From the NCBI RefSeq assembly GCF_036320965.1, contig NC_092240.1:57468552-57532551 (forward strand): 64,000 nucleotides of DNA, given 5' to 3'. The stretch comes from Panulirus ornatus. Lineage: Eukaryota > Arthropoda > Malacostraca > Decapoda > Palinuridae. Of the stretch, positions 10,501-21,955 are shown one piece after another (position 1 is the stretch's first letter; each line of letters opens with the position of its first letter). Below the pieces are notes generated by a model that did not search any database, was not told the origin of the DNA, and saw nothing but the letters and a program-made list of their open reading frames with translations. The position numbers and the translations under genes are program-made.

Positions 10501-12665
10501 TCAGTACTTCTCTGCCAGTCACATGTCAGTACTTCTCTGCCAACCACGTATGTCAGTACTTTTCTGCCAACTACATATGTCAGTACTCTGCCAGTCACAT
10601 ATGTCAGTACGTCTCTGCCAGTCACATATGTAGTATGTCCATATGTTAGTACTTCTCTGCCAACTTACCTATGGTTAGTACTTCTCTGCCAACCACATGT
10701 GTCAGTATCTTCTCTGTCCCCCCAGTCCACATATGTCAGTACTTCTCTGACGAGTCACAAAGTCAGTACTTCTCTGCCAACCACGATGTCATACTATGTC
10801 TCTGCCAACCACTTGTGTCGGTACTTCTCTGCCAACCACATATGTCAGTATTTCTCTGACAGTCACATATATCAGTACTTCTCTGCGAGTCACATGTCAG
10901 TACTTCTCTGCCAACCACAGATGTCATTATGTCTCTGCCAACCACATATGTCAGTACTTCTTTGCCATTTATATATGTCAGTACTTCTCTGCCAGTTACA
11001 CATGTCAGTACTTCTCTGCCAGTCACATATGTCAGGACTTTTCTGCCAACTACATATGTCAGTACTTCTCTGCCAGTCACATATGTCAATACTTCTCTGC
11101 CAGTCACATATGTCTGTACTTCTCTGGTAGTCACATATGTCAGTACGTCTCTGCCAGTCACATGTCAGTTTTTCTCTGCCAGTTACATATGTTAGTACTT
11201 CTCTGCCAACCACTAGTGTCGGTACTTCTCTGCCAACCACATATGTCAGTATTTCTCTGAGTCACATATGTCAGTACTTCTCTGCCAGTCACATATGTCA
11301 GTACTTCTCTGCCAACCACACATGTCAGTATGTCTCTGCCAACCACATATGTCAGTACTTCTCTGCTAACCACATACGTCAGTACTTCTCTGCCAGTCAC
11401 ATAAGTCACTTACTTCTCTGCCAGTTACATATGTCAGTACTTCTCTGCCAGTCACATATGGCAGTACTTCTCTGCCAACCACATGTGTCAGTACTTCTCT
11501 GCCAGTCACATATATCAGTACTTCTCTGCCAACCACATGTGTCAGTACTTCTCTTCCAACCACATATGTCAGTCCTTCTCTGCCAGTCACATATGTCAGT
11601 ACTTCTCTGCTAACCACATATGTCAGTACTTCTCTGCCAGTCACATATGTCAGTTACTTCTCTGCCGGTCACATATGTCAGTACTTCTCTGCCAGTCACA
11701 TATGTCAGTACTTCTTTGCCAACCACATGTGTGAGTACTTCTCTGCCAGTCACATATGTCAGTACTTCTCTGCCAACCACATGTGTTAGTACTTTTCTGC
11801 CAACCACATGTGTCGGTCCTTCTCTGCCAGTCACATATGTCAGTACCTCTCTGCCAGTCACATATGTCAGTACGTTTCTGCCAACCACATGTGTGAGTAC
11901 TTCTCTGCCAGTCACATATGTCTGTACTTTCTGCCAGTCACGTATGTCAGTACTTCTCTGCCAACCACATGTGTGAGTACTTCTCTGCCAGTCACATATG
12001 TCAGTACTTCTCTGCCAACTACATGTGTTAGTACTTTTCTTCCAACCACATGTGTCGGTCCTTCTCTGCCAGTCACATATGTCAGTACTTCTCTGCCAGT
12101 CACATATGTCAGTACGTTTCTGCCAACCACATGTGTCAGTACTTCTCTGCCAGTTACATATGTCTGTACTTTCAGCCAGTCACATACGTCAGCACTTCTC
12201 TGCCAACCACATGTGTCAGTACTTCTCTGCCAGTCACATTTGTCAGTACTTCTCTGCTAACCACAAATGTCAGTACTTCTCTGCCAACCACATGTGGCAG
12301 TACTTCTCTGCCAGTCACATATGTCAGCACTTCTCTGCCAACCACATGTGTCAGTACTTTTTTGCCAGTCACATTTGTCAGTAATTCTCTGCCAGTCACA
12401 TATGTTAGTACTTCTCTGCTAACCACATATGTCAGTACTTCTCTGCCAGCCACATATGTCATTACTTCTCTACCAGTCACATATCTCATTCCTTCTCTGC
12501 CAGTCACATATGTCATTCCTTCTCTGCCAGTCACATATGTCAGTACTTCTCTGCCAGTCACATATGCCAATACTTCTTTGCCAGTCACATATGTCAGTAC
12601 TTCTCTGCCAGTCACAATATGTCATTACTTCTTTGTCAGTCACGTATGTCAGTACTTCTCTGTTG
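7503..12665. repeat. 27-bp minisatellite array, about 190 units
   Basis: The unit is 27 bp. Its core is AGTCACATATGTCAGTAC followed by TTCTCTGCC, so most units hold the palindrome ACATATGT. Main variants change AGT to AAC and CATATG to CATGTG; a rare variant carries GGTAACCTTATATATC. Because 27 is a multiple of three and the unit lacks stops in several frames, kilobase-long open frames appear on both strands as 9-residue repeats (for example SASHICQYF). These are a consequence of the period, not evidence of a gene: frame breaks occur with every indel. Ends decay into degenerate units at 7503-7670 and 12600-12665. Internal higher-order periods exist (see findings). It lies in the 3' flank of the RIC1-like gene. 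Confidence 0.97.
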
Positions 12666-13965
12666 GTTAAATTATGTGGTTCCCTTCAGTCTCAGTATTT
12701 ACTATGCTATCCTTAGCTTATGTTGTCCGTTCTGTAACATCATTATCTTTGGACATTGTTAGTATTGCATGTACAGCACTGAGTGATAAGCATAGGAAAG
12801 GGCATGTAATGTGCTCAGACTTATAAGCAGTGATGCTTTTCTTACATTGAGAGCAAAAGCCTCATTTTTAATGAACTTTATTTTAATGCTATCTACGAAC
12901 CCATTTTTATGTACACTTTTCATTAACAATGTTTATACTTTTTTCAGGTTAGGGAAAATTGATCTTTAGATTATATGTATTAAAGTTTACATGTAGTAAG
13001 AAAGTTCGTTCTAGAAGACAGAGAGTGGATATTTGTTAATGAAACTGTTGTTCTCTCAGTCCTAATGCTACCTTTGTAAGACAGCATTTGTGATAAAAAA
13101 GAGTTAGGGTTAAGTGTGTGAGGATTTTTATTGGGGTAGTGCAGTAAAAAGTGGTTACAGTATAACAGTATTTACTTGTGATAATTCTTGATAACCTAAA
13201 GAGAATCAGTTTGCCAAGTAAGTAGGTGAATGGGTTAGATATAAATAAGTGGCACTGAGGTTACGTATTTAGTTAATGTATGTCATAGAACATAGCTAGC
13301 CTCACTGAAATAACAACAACAAATAAGAACCAGTCATATAAAGAAGGGATCACACCATCAACCAGAGGACACAGTATCAAATTCAGTAAGAAACTTATTA
13401 AAAAAGTTGAAAAAATTGCTTTTTCAGTATGAGTGGTGGACAAATCGAATGACTGAGGACATGGTTAATGCAAGTAGCATACATGAATTTGAGATGTGTG
13501 ATAGTAGAGAATGTTCAAGATATGGGCCCTGATAAGGGTAAAACTCTTTCCCTATAAAGTACAAATAGGAAAGTACATATTAGTAATTACACATGTAAAA
13601 AGATACATTTCTTTCTTTTAAAGTTTCATACCTCCAGTTAGCAGTCAATAGAACATGGCAAACAAAACATCCTGTGACAAAATATCTTTTTCATAAAAAT
13701 ATGAAATTTATTTAGAAAACTGTAATAGGTTAAGAATTTAACCGTCATGAAAGTTTTTTACCTTCATGATGATCAAAAAGAACCTTTAGAATGCAATACA
13801 GTCTTGGACATAACATTGTATCATGATACAGGTTAAAGATCTCCAGTTTGAATTCCTTACAACCAGCAGCATTCAGATTAGAGATTTTTCAGATTATTGG
13901 TGCTTATCTATATTATAGGGTTTTCAAATTTTCATTTGTCATTTGTATGTAGATATGGAAAGATT
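12666..13965. other. Unique intergenic sequence
   Basis: AT-rich sequence between the minisatellite and the poly(T) of RTE copy 4. I see no exon-like open frame, RNA gene or recognisable repeat. Confidence 0.6.
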
Positions 13966-16073
13966 TTTTTTTTTTTTTTTTTTTTTGCTTTGTCGCCGTC
14001 TCCCGCGTTTGCGAGGTAGCGCAAGGAAACAGACGAAAGAAATGGCCCAACCCACCCCCATACACATGTATATACATACGTCCACACACGCAATATACAT
14101 ACCTACACAGCTTTCCATGGTTTACCCCAGACGCTTCACATGCCTTGATTCAATCCACTGACAGCACGTCAACCCCGGTATACCACATCGCTCCAATTCA
14201 CTCTATTCCTTGCCCTCCTTTCACCCTCCTGCATGTTCAGGCCCCGATCACACAAAATCTTTTTCACTCCATCTTTCCACCTCCAATTTGGTCTCCCTCT
14301 TCTCCTCGTTCCCTCCACCTCCGACACATATACCCTCTTGGTCAATCTTTCCTCACTCATTCTCTCCATGTGACCAAACCATTTCAAAACACCCTCTTCT
14401 GCTCTCTCAATCACGCTCTTTTTATTTCCACACATCTCTCTTACCCTTACGTTACTTACTCGATCAAACCACCTCACACCACACATTGTCCTCAAACATC
14501 TCATTTCCAGCACATCCATCCTCCTGCGCACAACTCTATCCATAGTCCAAGCCTCGCAACCATACAACATTGTTGGAACCACTATTCCTTCAAACATACC
14601 CATTTTTGCTTTCCGAGATAATGTTCTTGACTTCCACACATTCTTCAAGGCTCCCAGAATTTTCGCCCCCTCCCCCACCCTATGATCCACTTCCGCTTCC
14701 ATGTTTCCATCCGCTGCCAGATCCACTCCCAGATATCTAAAACACTTCACTTCCTCCAGTTTTTCTCCATTCAAACTCACCTCCCAATTGACTTGACCCT
14801 CAACCCTACTGTACCTAATAACCTTGCTCTTGTTCACATTTACTCTTAACTTTCTTCTTTCACACACTTTACCAAACTCAGTCACCAGCTTCTGCAGTTT
14901 CTCACATGAATCAGCCACCAGTGCTGTATCATCAGCGAACAACAACTGACTCACTTCCCAAGCTCTCTCATCCCTAACAGACTTCATACTTGCCCCTCTT
15001 TCCAAAACTCTTGCATTCACCTCCCTAACAACCCCATCCATAAACAAATTAAACAACCATGGAGACATCACACACCTTTGCCACAAACCTACATTCACTG
15101 AGAACCAATCACTTTCCTCTCTTCCTACACGTACACATGCCTTACATCCTCGATAAAAACTTTTCACTGCTTCTAACAACTTGCCTCCCACACCATATAT
15201 TCTTAATACCTTCCACAGAGCATCTCTATCAACTCTATCATATGCCTTCTCCAGATCCATAAATGCTACATACAAATCCATTTGCTTTTCTAAGTATTTC
15301 TCACATACATTCTTCAAAGCAGACACCTGATCCACACATCCTCTACCACTTCTGAAACCACACTGCTCTTCCCCAATCTGATGCTCTGTACATGCCTTCA
15401 CCCTCTCAATCAATACCCTCCCATATAATTTGCCAGGAATACTCAACAAACTTATACCTCTGTAATTTGAGCACTCACTCTTATCCCCTTTGCCTTTGTA
15501 CAATGGCACTATGCATGCATTCCGCCAATCCTCAGGCACCTCACCATGAGTCATACATACATTAAATAACCTTACCAACCAGTCAACAATACAGTCACCC
15601 CCTTTTTTAATAAATTCCACTGCAATACCATCCAAACCTGCTGCCTTGCCGGCTTTCATCTTCCGCAAAGCTTTTACTACCTCTTCTCTGTTTACCAAAT
15701 CATTTTCCCTAACCCTCGCACTTTGCACACCACCTCGACCAAAACACCCTATATCTGCCACTCTGTCATCAAACACATTCAACAAACCTTCAAAATACTC
15801 ACTCCATCTCCTTCTCACATCACCACTACTTGTTATCACCTCCCCATTAGCGCCCTTCACTGAAGTTCCCATTTGCTCCCTTGTCTTATGCACTTTATTT
15901 ACCTCCTTCCAGAACATCTTTTTATTCTCCCTAAAATTTAATGATATTCTCTCACCCCAACTCTCATTTGCCCTTTTTTTCACCTCTTGCACCTTTCTCT
16001 TGACCTCCTGTCTCTTTCTTTTATACGTCTCCCACTCAATTTCATTTTTTCCCTGCAAAAATCGTCCAAAACA
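13966..16073 (-). mobile_element. RTE LINE copy 4, form A, long open RT
   Basis: Minus-strand copy with a 20-bp poly(T) (poly(A) of the element) at 13966-13986, a form-A 3' UTR and an uninterrupted RT ORF. The homology stops at about 16073, just after the codons for LQGK, so the endonuclease is missing: a 5' truncation. I looked for a target-site duplication between the sequence left of 13966 and right of 16073 and found none. Confidence 0.92.
14169..16058 (-). CDS. RTE reverse transcriptase ORF (endonuclease lost), 629 codons
   Basis: The ORF would copy element RNA into DNA at a nicked target. Domains in order: a coiled, Lys/Glu-rich linker (residues 1-100), the RT fingers with GLDGIAVEFI (about 141-150), motif A FMDLEKAYD with the catalytic Asp near 268, motif B at 325-334, motif C FADD with Asp 376 and 377, then the C-terminal LYGCEAW and GRPNWRWKDG region ending DVVYRG. 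Motif B reads GLWQRCVMSP where several other copies read GLRQGCVMSP. Loss of the RQG residues probably makes the enzyme inactive although the frame is open. The first ATG is only the start of what remains; the native start lay in the missing endonuclease part. Confidence 0.85.
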   Translation of the reverse strand: MQGKNEIEWETYKRKRQEVKRKVQEVKKRANESWGERISLNFRENKKMFWKEVNKVHKTREQMGTSVKGANGEVITSSGDVRRRWSEYFEGLLNVFDDRVADIGCFGRGGVQSARVRENDLVNREEVVKALRKMKAGKAAGLDGIAVEFIKKGGDCIVDWLVRLFNVCMTHGEVPEDWRNACIVPLYKGKGDKSECSNYRGISLLSIPGKLYGRVLIERVKACTEHQIGEEQCGFRSGRGCVDQVSALKNVCEKYLEKQMDLYVAFMDLEKAYDRVDRDALWKVLRIYGVGGKLLEAVKSFYRGCKACVRVGREESDWFSVNVGLWQRCVMSPWLFNLFMDGVVREVNARVLERGASMKSVRDERAWEVSQLLFADDTALVADSCEKLQKLVTEFGKVCERRKLRVNVNKSKVIRYSRVEGQVNWEVSLNGEKLEEVKCFRYLGVDLAADGNMEAEVDHRVGEGAKILGALKNVWKSRTLSRKAKMGMFEGIVVPTMLYGCEAWTMDRVVRRRMDVLEMRCLRTMCGVRWFDRVSNVRVREMCGNKKSVIERAEEGVLKWFGHMERMSEERLTKRVYVSEVEGTRRRGRPNWRWKDGVKKILCDRGLNMQEGERRARNRVNWSDVVYRG

Positions 16074-17281
16074 TTTATTTGTTGTACTTATGCAAAAGTC
16101 TTCCTTGTCTCTACTGTTAACAAGTATAATTTAGATTAAGGTACCAGATAAGCATTTGGTGCTAAATACAAGATGAAGTGCCAGGAATTGGACTCTTTAT
16201 GAATGCCTTTGTGATGGCAGAAATAACTGAAAAATTATAGAAGACTACAGTCTTGAATTCAGTCTTTGAAAACTCACGCATCATTAACATTAATCTTAAA
16301 TGCAAAGGCTTTTGGATTTGGGATGTTTTTGGACGATCCATATTCAGACTGGAGATCTTAGACCTTTCGAGATGGTGTTGGGACTCTAGCTGAACTTGTA
16401 GGTGTTGCCTTTTCTAACTTTCATTTAAATTGGAAGGTGCATATTATTAGTATGTTGAGATACCTTATATCTTAAGCAGCTTCAGTTAGCAACAGGAAGT
16501 TTTAGTTGCTCAGACAATACAATGGGGAAGCATATAGTCTTGGTGTGCATGCTAAATTTTAATGTCTGTATAGCAAAAAATATGGTTAATTTACCAAATT
16601 TGTTATATATATGCAAAGGAAAGAAGTGGAAGGGGTTCATCTGGTGTACAAGGCACCTTTCTTATGACAATATTTATTACACCACCTTTTCTGTTACATA
16701 TAGGTAATAGTACAGTTGTTAAAAGGACCTTATACAACGAGCCTCACTTAATTGCGCCCTAAATCACCTAGGGTCAGAAAGCAGTGGAGTTAGCCTGAAA
16801 TAAACAACTCTGTTAGTCACTCTGTTAGTCACTAACCTTGACTTCATTGTTCTCATTCATAAAGGTTCTCATTTCCTACTAACCATATATGATTTCTCCT
16901 CATATATATTATTTATATACAACTTCAGTATCACTAAGTGTCTTACCTCATACTGCTTGGGGTACCTCTAGCTTGTAACAGACCTACTGGCTTCCTTCAA
17001 TATATGTACAATCTCAGGTGTTCCTTATTGCTAATCTTACCTTTCATCTTGTAAACTAATGTATACAACATTGATTAATCTCACATTTCTTTTTTTAAGC
17101 TAACAGAATTCAAATATCCCTAATGAACACACTTACAAAGGTCATATGAAGTGTCTGTCTCAGTTGCTTGACCATGTGTCATGGATGAGTATTGGAACAT
17201 CATCTGTCCTACTACTGTTATTCTGTCTTAGGGGCTTTTAGATTATTATATATTTTACTTCATTCCCTTATATATTGGTAT
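16074..17281. other. Unique intergenic sequence
   Basis: No exon, RNA gene or repeat family recognised. A short string near 16325 (TTTTTGGACGAT) resembles in inverted form the element end at 16060-16073, but the match is too short to interpret. Confidence 0.55.
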
Positions 17282-17472
17282 ATTACTAAGTCGATGTTTC
17301 CCTGCATCAGTAAGGTAGTGCCAGGAAACAGACAAAGAAAGGCCCATCCACTCATATACACACGCACACACACACACATATATATATATGTATATGTATG
17401 TGTGTGGGTGTTTATGTGTATACATGTGTATTTGCGCTACCCCACTAACTGGGAGACGGTGACTAAGTATAA
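17282..17472. repeat. Fold-back pair of LINE 3'-tail fragments
   Basis: The left part carries the tail in minus orientation (a diverged CATCAGTAAGGTAGTGCC region near 17305). The right part carries it in plus orientation (GCGCTACCCCACTAACTGGG near 17436). A CA/TA-rich spacer lies between. The left half resembles a third, diverged tail form also seen at 44150-44240 and 63282-63350. Confidence 0.6.
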
Positions 17473-17975
17473 TGTGTCAGGTGGAGGGAACGAGAAGTAG
17501 GAGACCAAATTGGAGGTGGAAGGATGGAGTGAAAAATATTTTGAGCGATCGGGTCCTGAACATACACGAGGGTGAAAGGAGTGCAAGGAATAGAGTGAAT
17601 TGGAACGATGTGGTATACTGGGGTCGACATGCTGTCAGTGGATTGAATCAGGGCATGTGAAGCGTCTGGGGTAAACCATGGAAAGTTTTATGGGGCATGG
17701 ATGTGGAAAGGGAGCAGGGGAGGGGTGGGATGCTATTTCATTTGTGGCAGGGTGGCGATGGGAATGAATAAGGCAGCAAGTATGAATATGTACATATGTA
17801 TACATGTATATGTCTGTGTACGTATATGTATACGTTGAAATGTATGGGTATGTATATGTGCGTGCTTGGGATTGTCTGTATATACATGTGTATGTGGGTG
17901 GGTTGGGCAATTCTTTTGTCTGTTTCCTTGCACTACCTCGCTAATGCATGAGACAGCAACAAAGTATAAAAAAGA
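17473..17975 (+). mobile_element. RTE LINE copy 5, 3' fragment, form B-like
   Basis: Begins within the codons for the GRPNWRWKDG segment, passes the ORF end near 17620 and includes a long 3' UTR ending ACAGCAACAAAGTATAAAAA. No intact frame. It directly precedes the near full-length copy 6. Confidence 0.8.
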
Positions 17976-17992
17976 TAGTAATAATATAATAC

Positions 17993-20900
17993 ATCCCTAG
18001 GGATAGGGGAGAAAAAATAATTCCCATGCATTCCCCGCATGTCATAGAAGGCGACTAAAGGGGATGAAAGCGGGGGGGGGGGGGGGGGTTAGAAACCCTC
18101 CCCTCCTTGTATGTTGACTTTCTAAAAGAGGAAACAGAAGGAGTCATGCGGGAAGTGCTCATCCTCCTCGAAGGCCCAGATTGGGGTGTCTAAATGTGTG
18201 GATGTAACCAAGATGAGAAAAAAGGAGATAGGTAGTATGTTTGAGGAAAGGAACCTGGATGTTTTGGCTCTGAAAGAAAGGAAGCTCAACAGTAAAGGGG
18301 AAGAATTGTTTGGGAATGTCTTGGGAGTAAAGTCAGAGGTTGGTAAGAGGACAAGAGCAAAGCAGGAGTTGTGGGAGTATGCAATAAAGTGTAAGAAAGT
18401 TGATGGAGAGAGATGAGTGATTATTGGTGCTTATGCACCTGGTCATGATCAGAAAGATCATGAGAGGCAAGTGTTTTGGGAACAGCTAAGTGAGTGTGTT
18501 AGAAGTTTTGATGCACAAGACTGGGTTATAGTGATGGGTGATTATTGGTGCCTATGCACCTGGTCATGAGAAGAAAGATCATGAGAGGCAAGTGTTTTGG
18601 GAGCAGTTGAGTGTGTTAGCAGCTTAGATGCACAAGACCAGGTTATAGTGATGGGTGATTTGAATGCAAAGGTGAGTAATGTGGCAGTTGAGGGTATAAT
18701 TGGTATACATGGGGTGTTCAGTATTGCAAATGGAAATGGTGAAGAGCTTGTAGATTTATGTGCTGAAAAAGGACCGGTGATTGAGAATACCTGGTTTAAA
18801 AAGAGAGATATACATAAGTATACATATGTAAGTAGGAGAGATGGCCAGAGAGTGTTATTGGATTGTGTGTTGATTGTTAGGAGCATGAGAGACTTTTGGA
18901 TGTTAATGTGCTCAGGGGGCAACTGGAGGGATGTCTGATCATTACGCTGTGGAGGCGAAGGTGAAGATTTGTAGAGGTTTTCAGGAAAGAAGAGAGAATG
19001 TTGGGGTGAAGAGAGTGGTGAGAGTAAGTGAGCTTGGAAAGGATACTTGTGTGAGGAAGTACTAGGAAAGATTGAGTACGGAATGGGAAAAGGTGAGTGG
19101 GGGAGGAATGGGATGTATTTAGGCAAGCAATGATGGCTTGCGCAAAAGATGCCTCCGGCATGAGAAAGGTGGGAGGTGGGCAGATTAGAAAGGGTAGTGA
19201 GTGATGGGATGAAGAAGTAAGATTGTTAGTGACAGCGAAGAGAGGCATTTGGACAATTTTTGTAGGGAAATAGTGCAGATGCTTGGTAGATGTGTAAAAG
19301 AAAGAGGCAGGAGGTCGAAAGAAAGTTGCAAGAGGTGAAAAAGAGGGCAAATGAGAGTTGGTTGGGTGAGAGAATATCGTTAAATTTTAGGGAGAATAAA
19401 AAGATGTTCTGGAAGGATATAAATAAAGTGAGTAAGACAAGGAAACAAATGGGAACATTGGTGAAGGGGGCTAATGGGGAGGTAATAACAAGTAGTGGTG
19501 AAGTGAGAAGGAGATGGAGTGAGTATTTTGAAGGTTTGTTGAATGTGTTTGATGATAGAGTGGCAGATATAGGGTGTTTTGGTCGAGGTGGTGTGCGAAG
19601 TGAGAGGGTCAGGGGGAATGGTTTGGTACACAGAGAGTGGCAGATATAGGGTGTTTTGGTCGAGGTGGTGTGTGAAGTGAGAGGGTCAGGGAGAATGGTT
19701 TGGTACACAGAGAAGAGGTGGTGAAAGCCGGCAAGGTGGCGGATTTGGATGGTATTGCAGTGGAGTTTATTAAAAAAGGGGGTGACTGTATTGATGACTG
19801 GTTGGTGAGGATATTCAATGTATGTATGGGTCATGGTGAAGTGCCTGAGGATTGGTGGAATGCATGCGTAGTGCCACTGTACAAAGGCAAAGGGGATAAA
19901 AGTGAGTGTTCAAATTACAGAGGTATAAGTTTGTTGAGTATTCCTGGAAAATCATATGGGAGGGTTTTGATTGAGAGGGTGAAGGCATGTACAGAGCATC
20001 AGATTAGGGAAAAGCAGTGTGGTTTCAGAAGTGGTAGAGGATGTGTGGATCAGGTGTTTGCTTTGAAGAATGTATGTGAGAAATACTTAGAAAAACAAAT
20101 AGATTTGTTTGTAGCATTTATGGATCTGGAGAAGGCATATGATAGAGTTGCTAGGGATGCACTGTGGAAGGTATTAAGAATATATGGTGTGGGAGGCAAG
20201 TTGTTAGAAGCAGTGAAAAGTTTTTATCGAGGATGTAAGGCATGTGTACGTGTAGGAAGAGAGGAAAGTGATTGGTTCTCAGTGAACGTTGGTTTGCGAC
20301 AGGGATGCATGATGTCTCCATGATTGATTAATTTGTTTATGGATGGGGTTGTTAGGGAGGTGAATGCAAGAGTTTTGGAAAGAGGGGCAAGTATGCAGTC
20401 TGTTGTGGATGAGAGAGCTTGGGAAGTGAATCTGTTGTTGTTTGCTGATGATACAGCGCTGGTAGCTGATTCAGGTGAGAAACTGCAGAAGCTGGTGACT
20501 GAGTTTGGTAAAGTGTGTGAAAGAAGAAAGCTGCGAGTAAATGTGAATAAGAGCAAGGTAATTAGGTACAGTAGGGTTGAGAGACTTTCAATTGGGAGGT
20601 AAGTTTGAATGGAGTAAAACTGGAGGAAGTGAAGTGTTTTAGATATCTGGGAGTGGATTTGGCAGCAGATGGAACCATGGAAGCGGAAGTGAATCATAGG
20701 GTGGGGGAGGGGGTCAAAGTTCTGGGAGCGTTGAAAAATGTGTGGAAGTCGAGAACGTCATCTTGGAAGGCAAAAATGAGTATGTTTGAAGGAATAGAGG
20801 TTCCAACAATGTTATATGGTTGCGAGGCGTGGGCTGTAGATAGAGTTGTGTGGAGGAGGGTGGATGTGCTGGAAATGAGATGTTTGAGGACAGTATGTGG

Positions 20901-21650
20901 TGTGAGCTGGTTGATTGAGTAAGTAATGAAAGGGTAAGAGAGATGTGTGGAAATAAAAAGAGTGTGGTTGAGAGAGCAGAAGAGGGTGTTGTGAAATGGT
21001 TTGGTCACACGGAGAGAATGAGTGAGGAAAGATTGACCAAGAGGATATATGTGTCAGAAGTGGAGGGAACGAGGAGAAGTGGGAGACCAAATTGGAGGTG
21101 GAAAGATGGAGTGAAAAAGATTTTGAGTGATCGGGGCCTGAACATGCAGGAGGGTGAAAGGCGTGCAAGGAATAGAGTGAATTGGAACGATGTGGTATAC
21201 CGGGTCGATATGCTGTCAATGGATTGAACCAGGGCATGTGAAGTGTCTGGGGTAAACCATGGAAAGTTTTGTGGAGCCTGGATGTGGAAAGGGAGCCATG
21301 CTTTTGGAGCATTATACATGACAGCTAGAGACTGAGTGTGAACGAGTGTGGCCTTTGTTGTCTTTTCCTAGCGCTACCTCGCACACATGTGGGGGGAGTG
21401 GGTTGTTATTTCACGTGTGGCGGGATGGCGACGGGAATGAATAAGGGCAGACTATGAATTATGTACATGTGTATATATGTATATGTCTGTGTATGTATAT
21501 ATATGTATATGTTGAGATGTATAGGAATGTATATGTGTGTGTGTGGACTTGTATGTATATACATGTGTATATGGGTGGGTTGTGCAATTCTTTCGTCTGT
21601 TTCCTTGCGCTACCTCGCTGATGCGGGAGACAGTGACTAAGTATAATAGA
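17993..21650 (+). mobile_element. RTE LINE copy 6, near full length, form B, decayed
   Basis: Most complete copy in the window, about 3.66 kb. The 5' UTR starts CCCTAGGGATAGGGGAG and includes a run of about 18 G near 18072. The ORF begins around 18190 with the endonuclease: GSMFEERNLDVLAL, then a GDLNAKVSN motif near 18655. It continues into the RT with motif A FMDLEKAYD (about 20118), motif B GLRQGCMMSP (about 20292) and motif C FADDTALVADS (about 20440), and ends near 21200. Frameshifts and stops break it into at least seven pieces. Two internal tandem duplications are visible: about 122 bp at 18415-18655 and about 79 bp at 19560-19700. The tail ends GACTAAGTATAATAG. A single ORF with endonuclease plus RT and no RNase H is the RTE layout. 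Confidence 0.9.
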
Positions 21651-21675
21651 ATAAATTACATACATGTATTTTTAT

Positions 21676-21898
21676 TTCATTCATATTTGCCATTTCCCAC
21701 ATTAGCAAGGTACTGTTAAGAACAGAGGACTGAGCCTTAGAGGGAAAATCCTCACATGGCCCCTTTCTCTGTTCCTTCTCTTAGAAAAGTAAAAACTGGA
21801 GGGGAGGATTTCCAACCCCGTGTTGTCTCCCCTTTTAGTTGCCTTTTACATCACGCAGGGAATACGTGGGAAGTATTTTTTCTCCCCTATCCCCAGGC
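21676..21898 (-). mobile_element. mini-RTE element a
   Basis: Minus-oriented copy of the roughly 240-bp family: tail complement (GCCATTTCCCACATTAGC) at the left, head complement ending CTATCCCCAGG at the right. It forms one arm of a palindrome with the plus copy at 21956-22193, separated only by (TA)n. Confidence 0.85.
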
Positions 21899-21933
<35 letters not shown>

Positions 21934-21955
21934 ATATATATATATATATATATAT
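21899..21955. repeat. (TA)n between two inverted mini-RTE copies
   Basis: TA run with a single CTA interruption near 21932. It is the spacer of an inverted repeat whose arms are the two flanking mini-RTE elements. Confidence 0.95.

Noticed and set aside
7503..12665. Possible CRISPR-like array
   Set aside because: Units are contiguous without unique spacers and the context is eukaryotic; it is a minisatellite.
7564..12670. Long open frames (up to 612 codons on +, 282 on -) in the minisatellite
   Set aside because: The 27-bp period lacks stops in most frames, so long ORFs arise automatically on both strands and in overlapping frames; frame is lost at each unit indel and there is no splice or start context.
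13966..16073. Target-site duplication for RTE copy 4
   Set aside because: Sequences left of the poly(T) and right of the 5' end do not match over more than a few bases.
16060..16340. Inverted match TTTTGGACGAT between the end of RTE copy 4 and 16325
   Set aside because: Only about 14 bp, one mismatch in length; likely chance.
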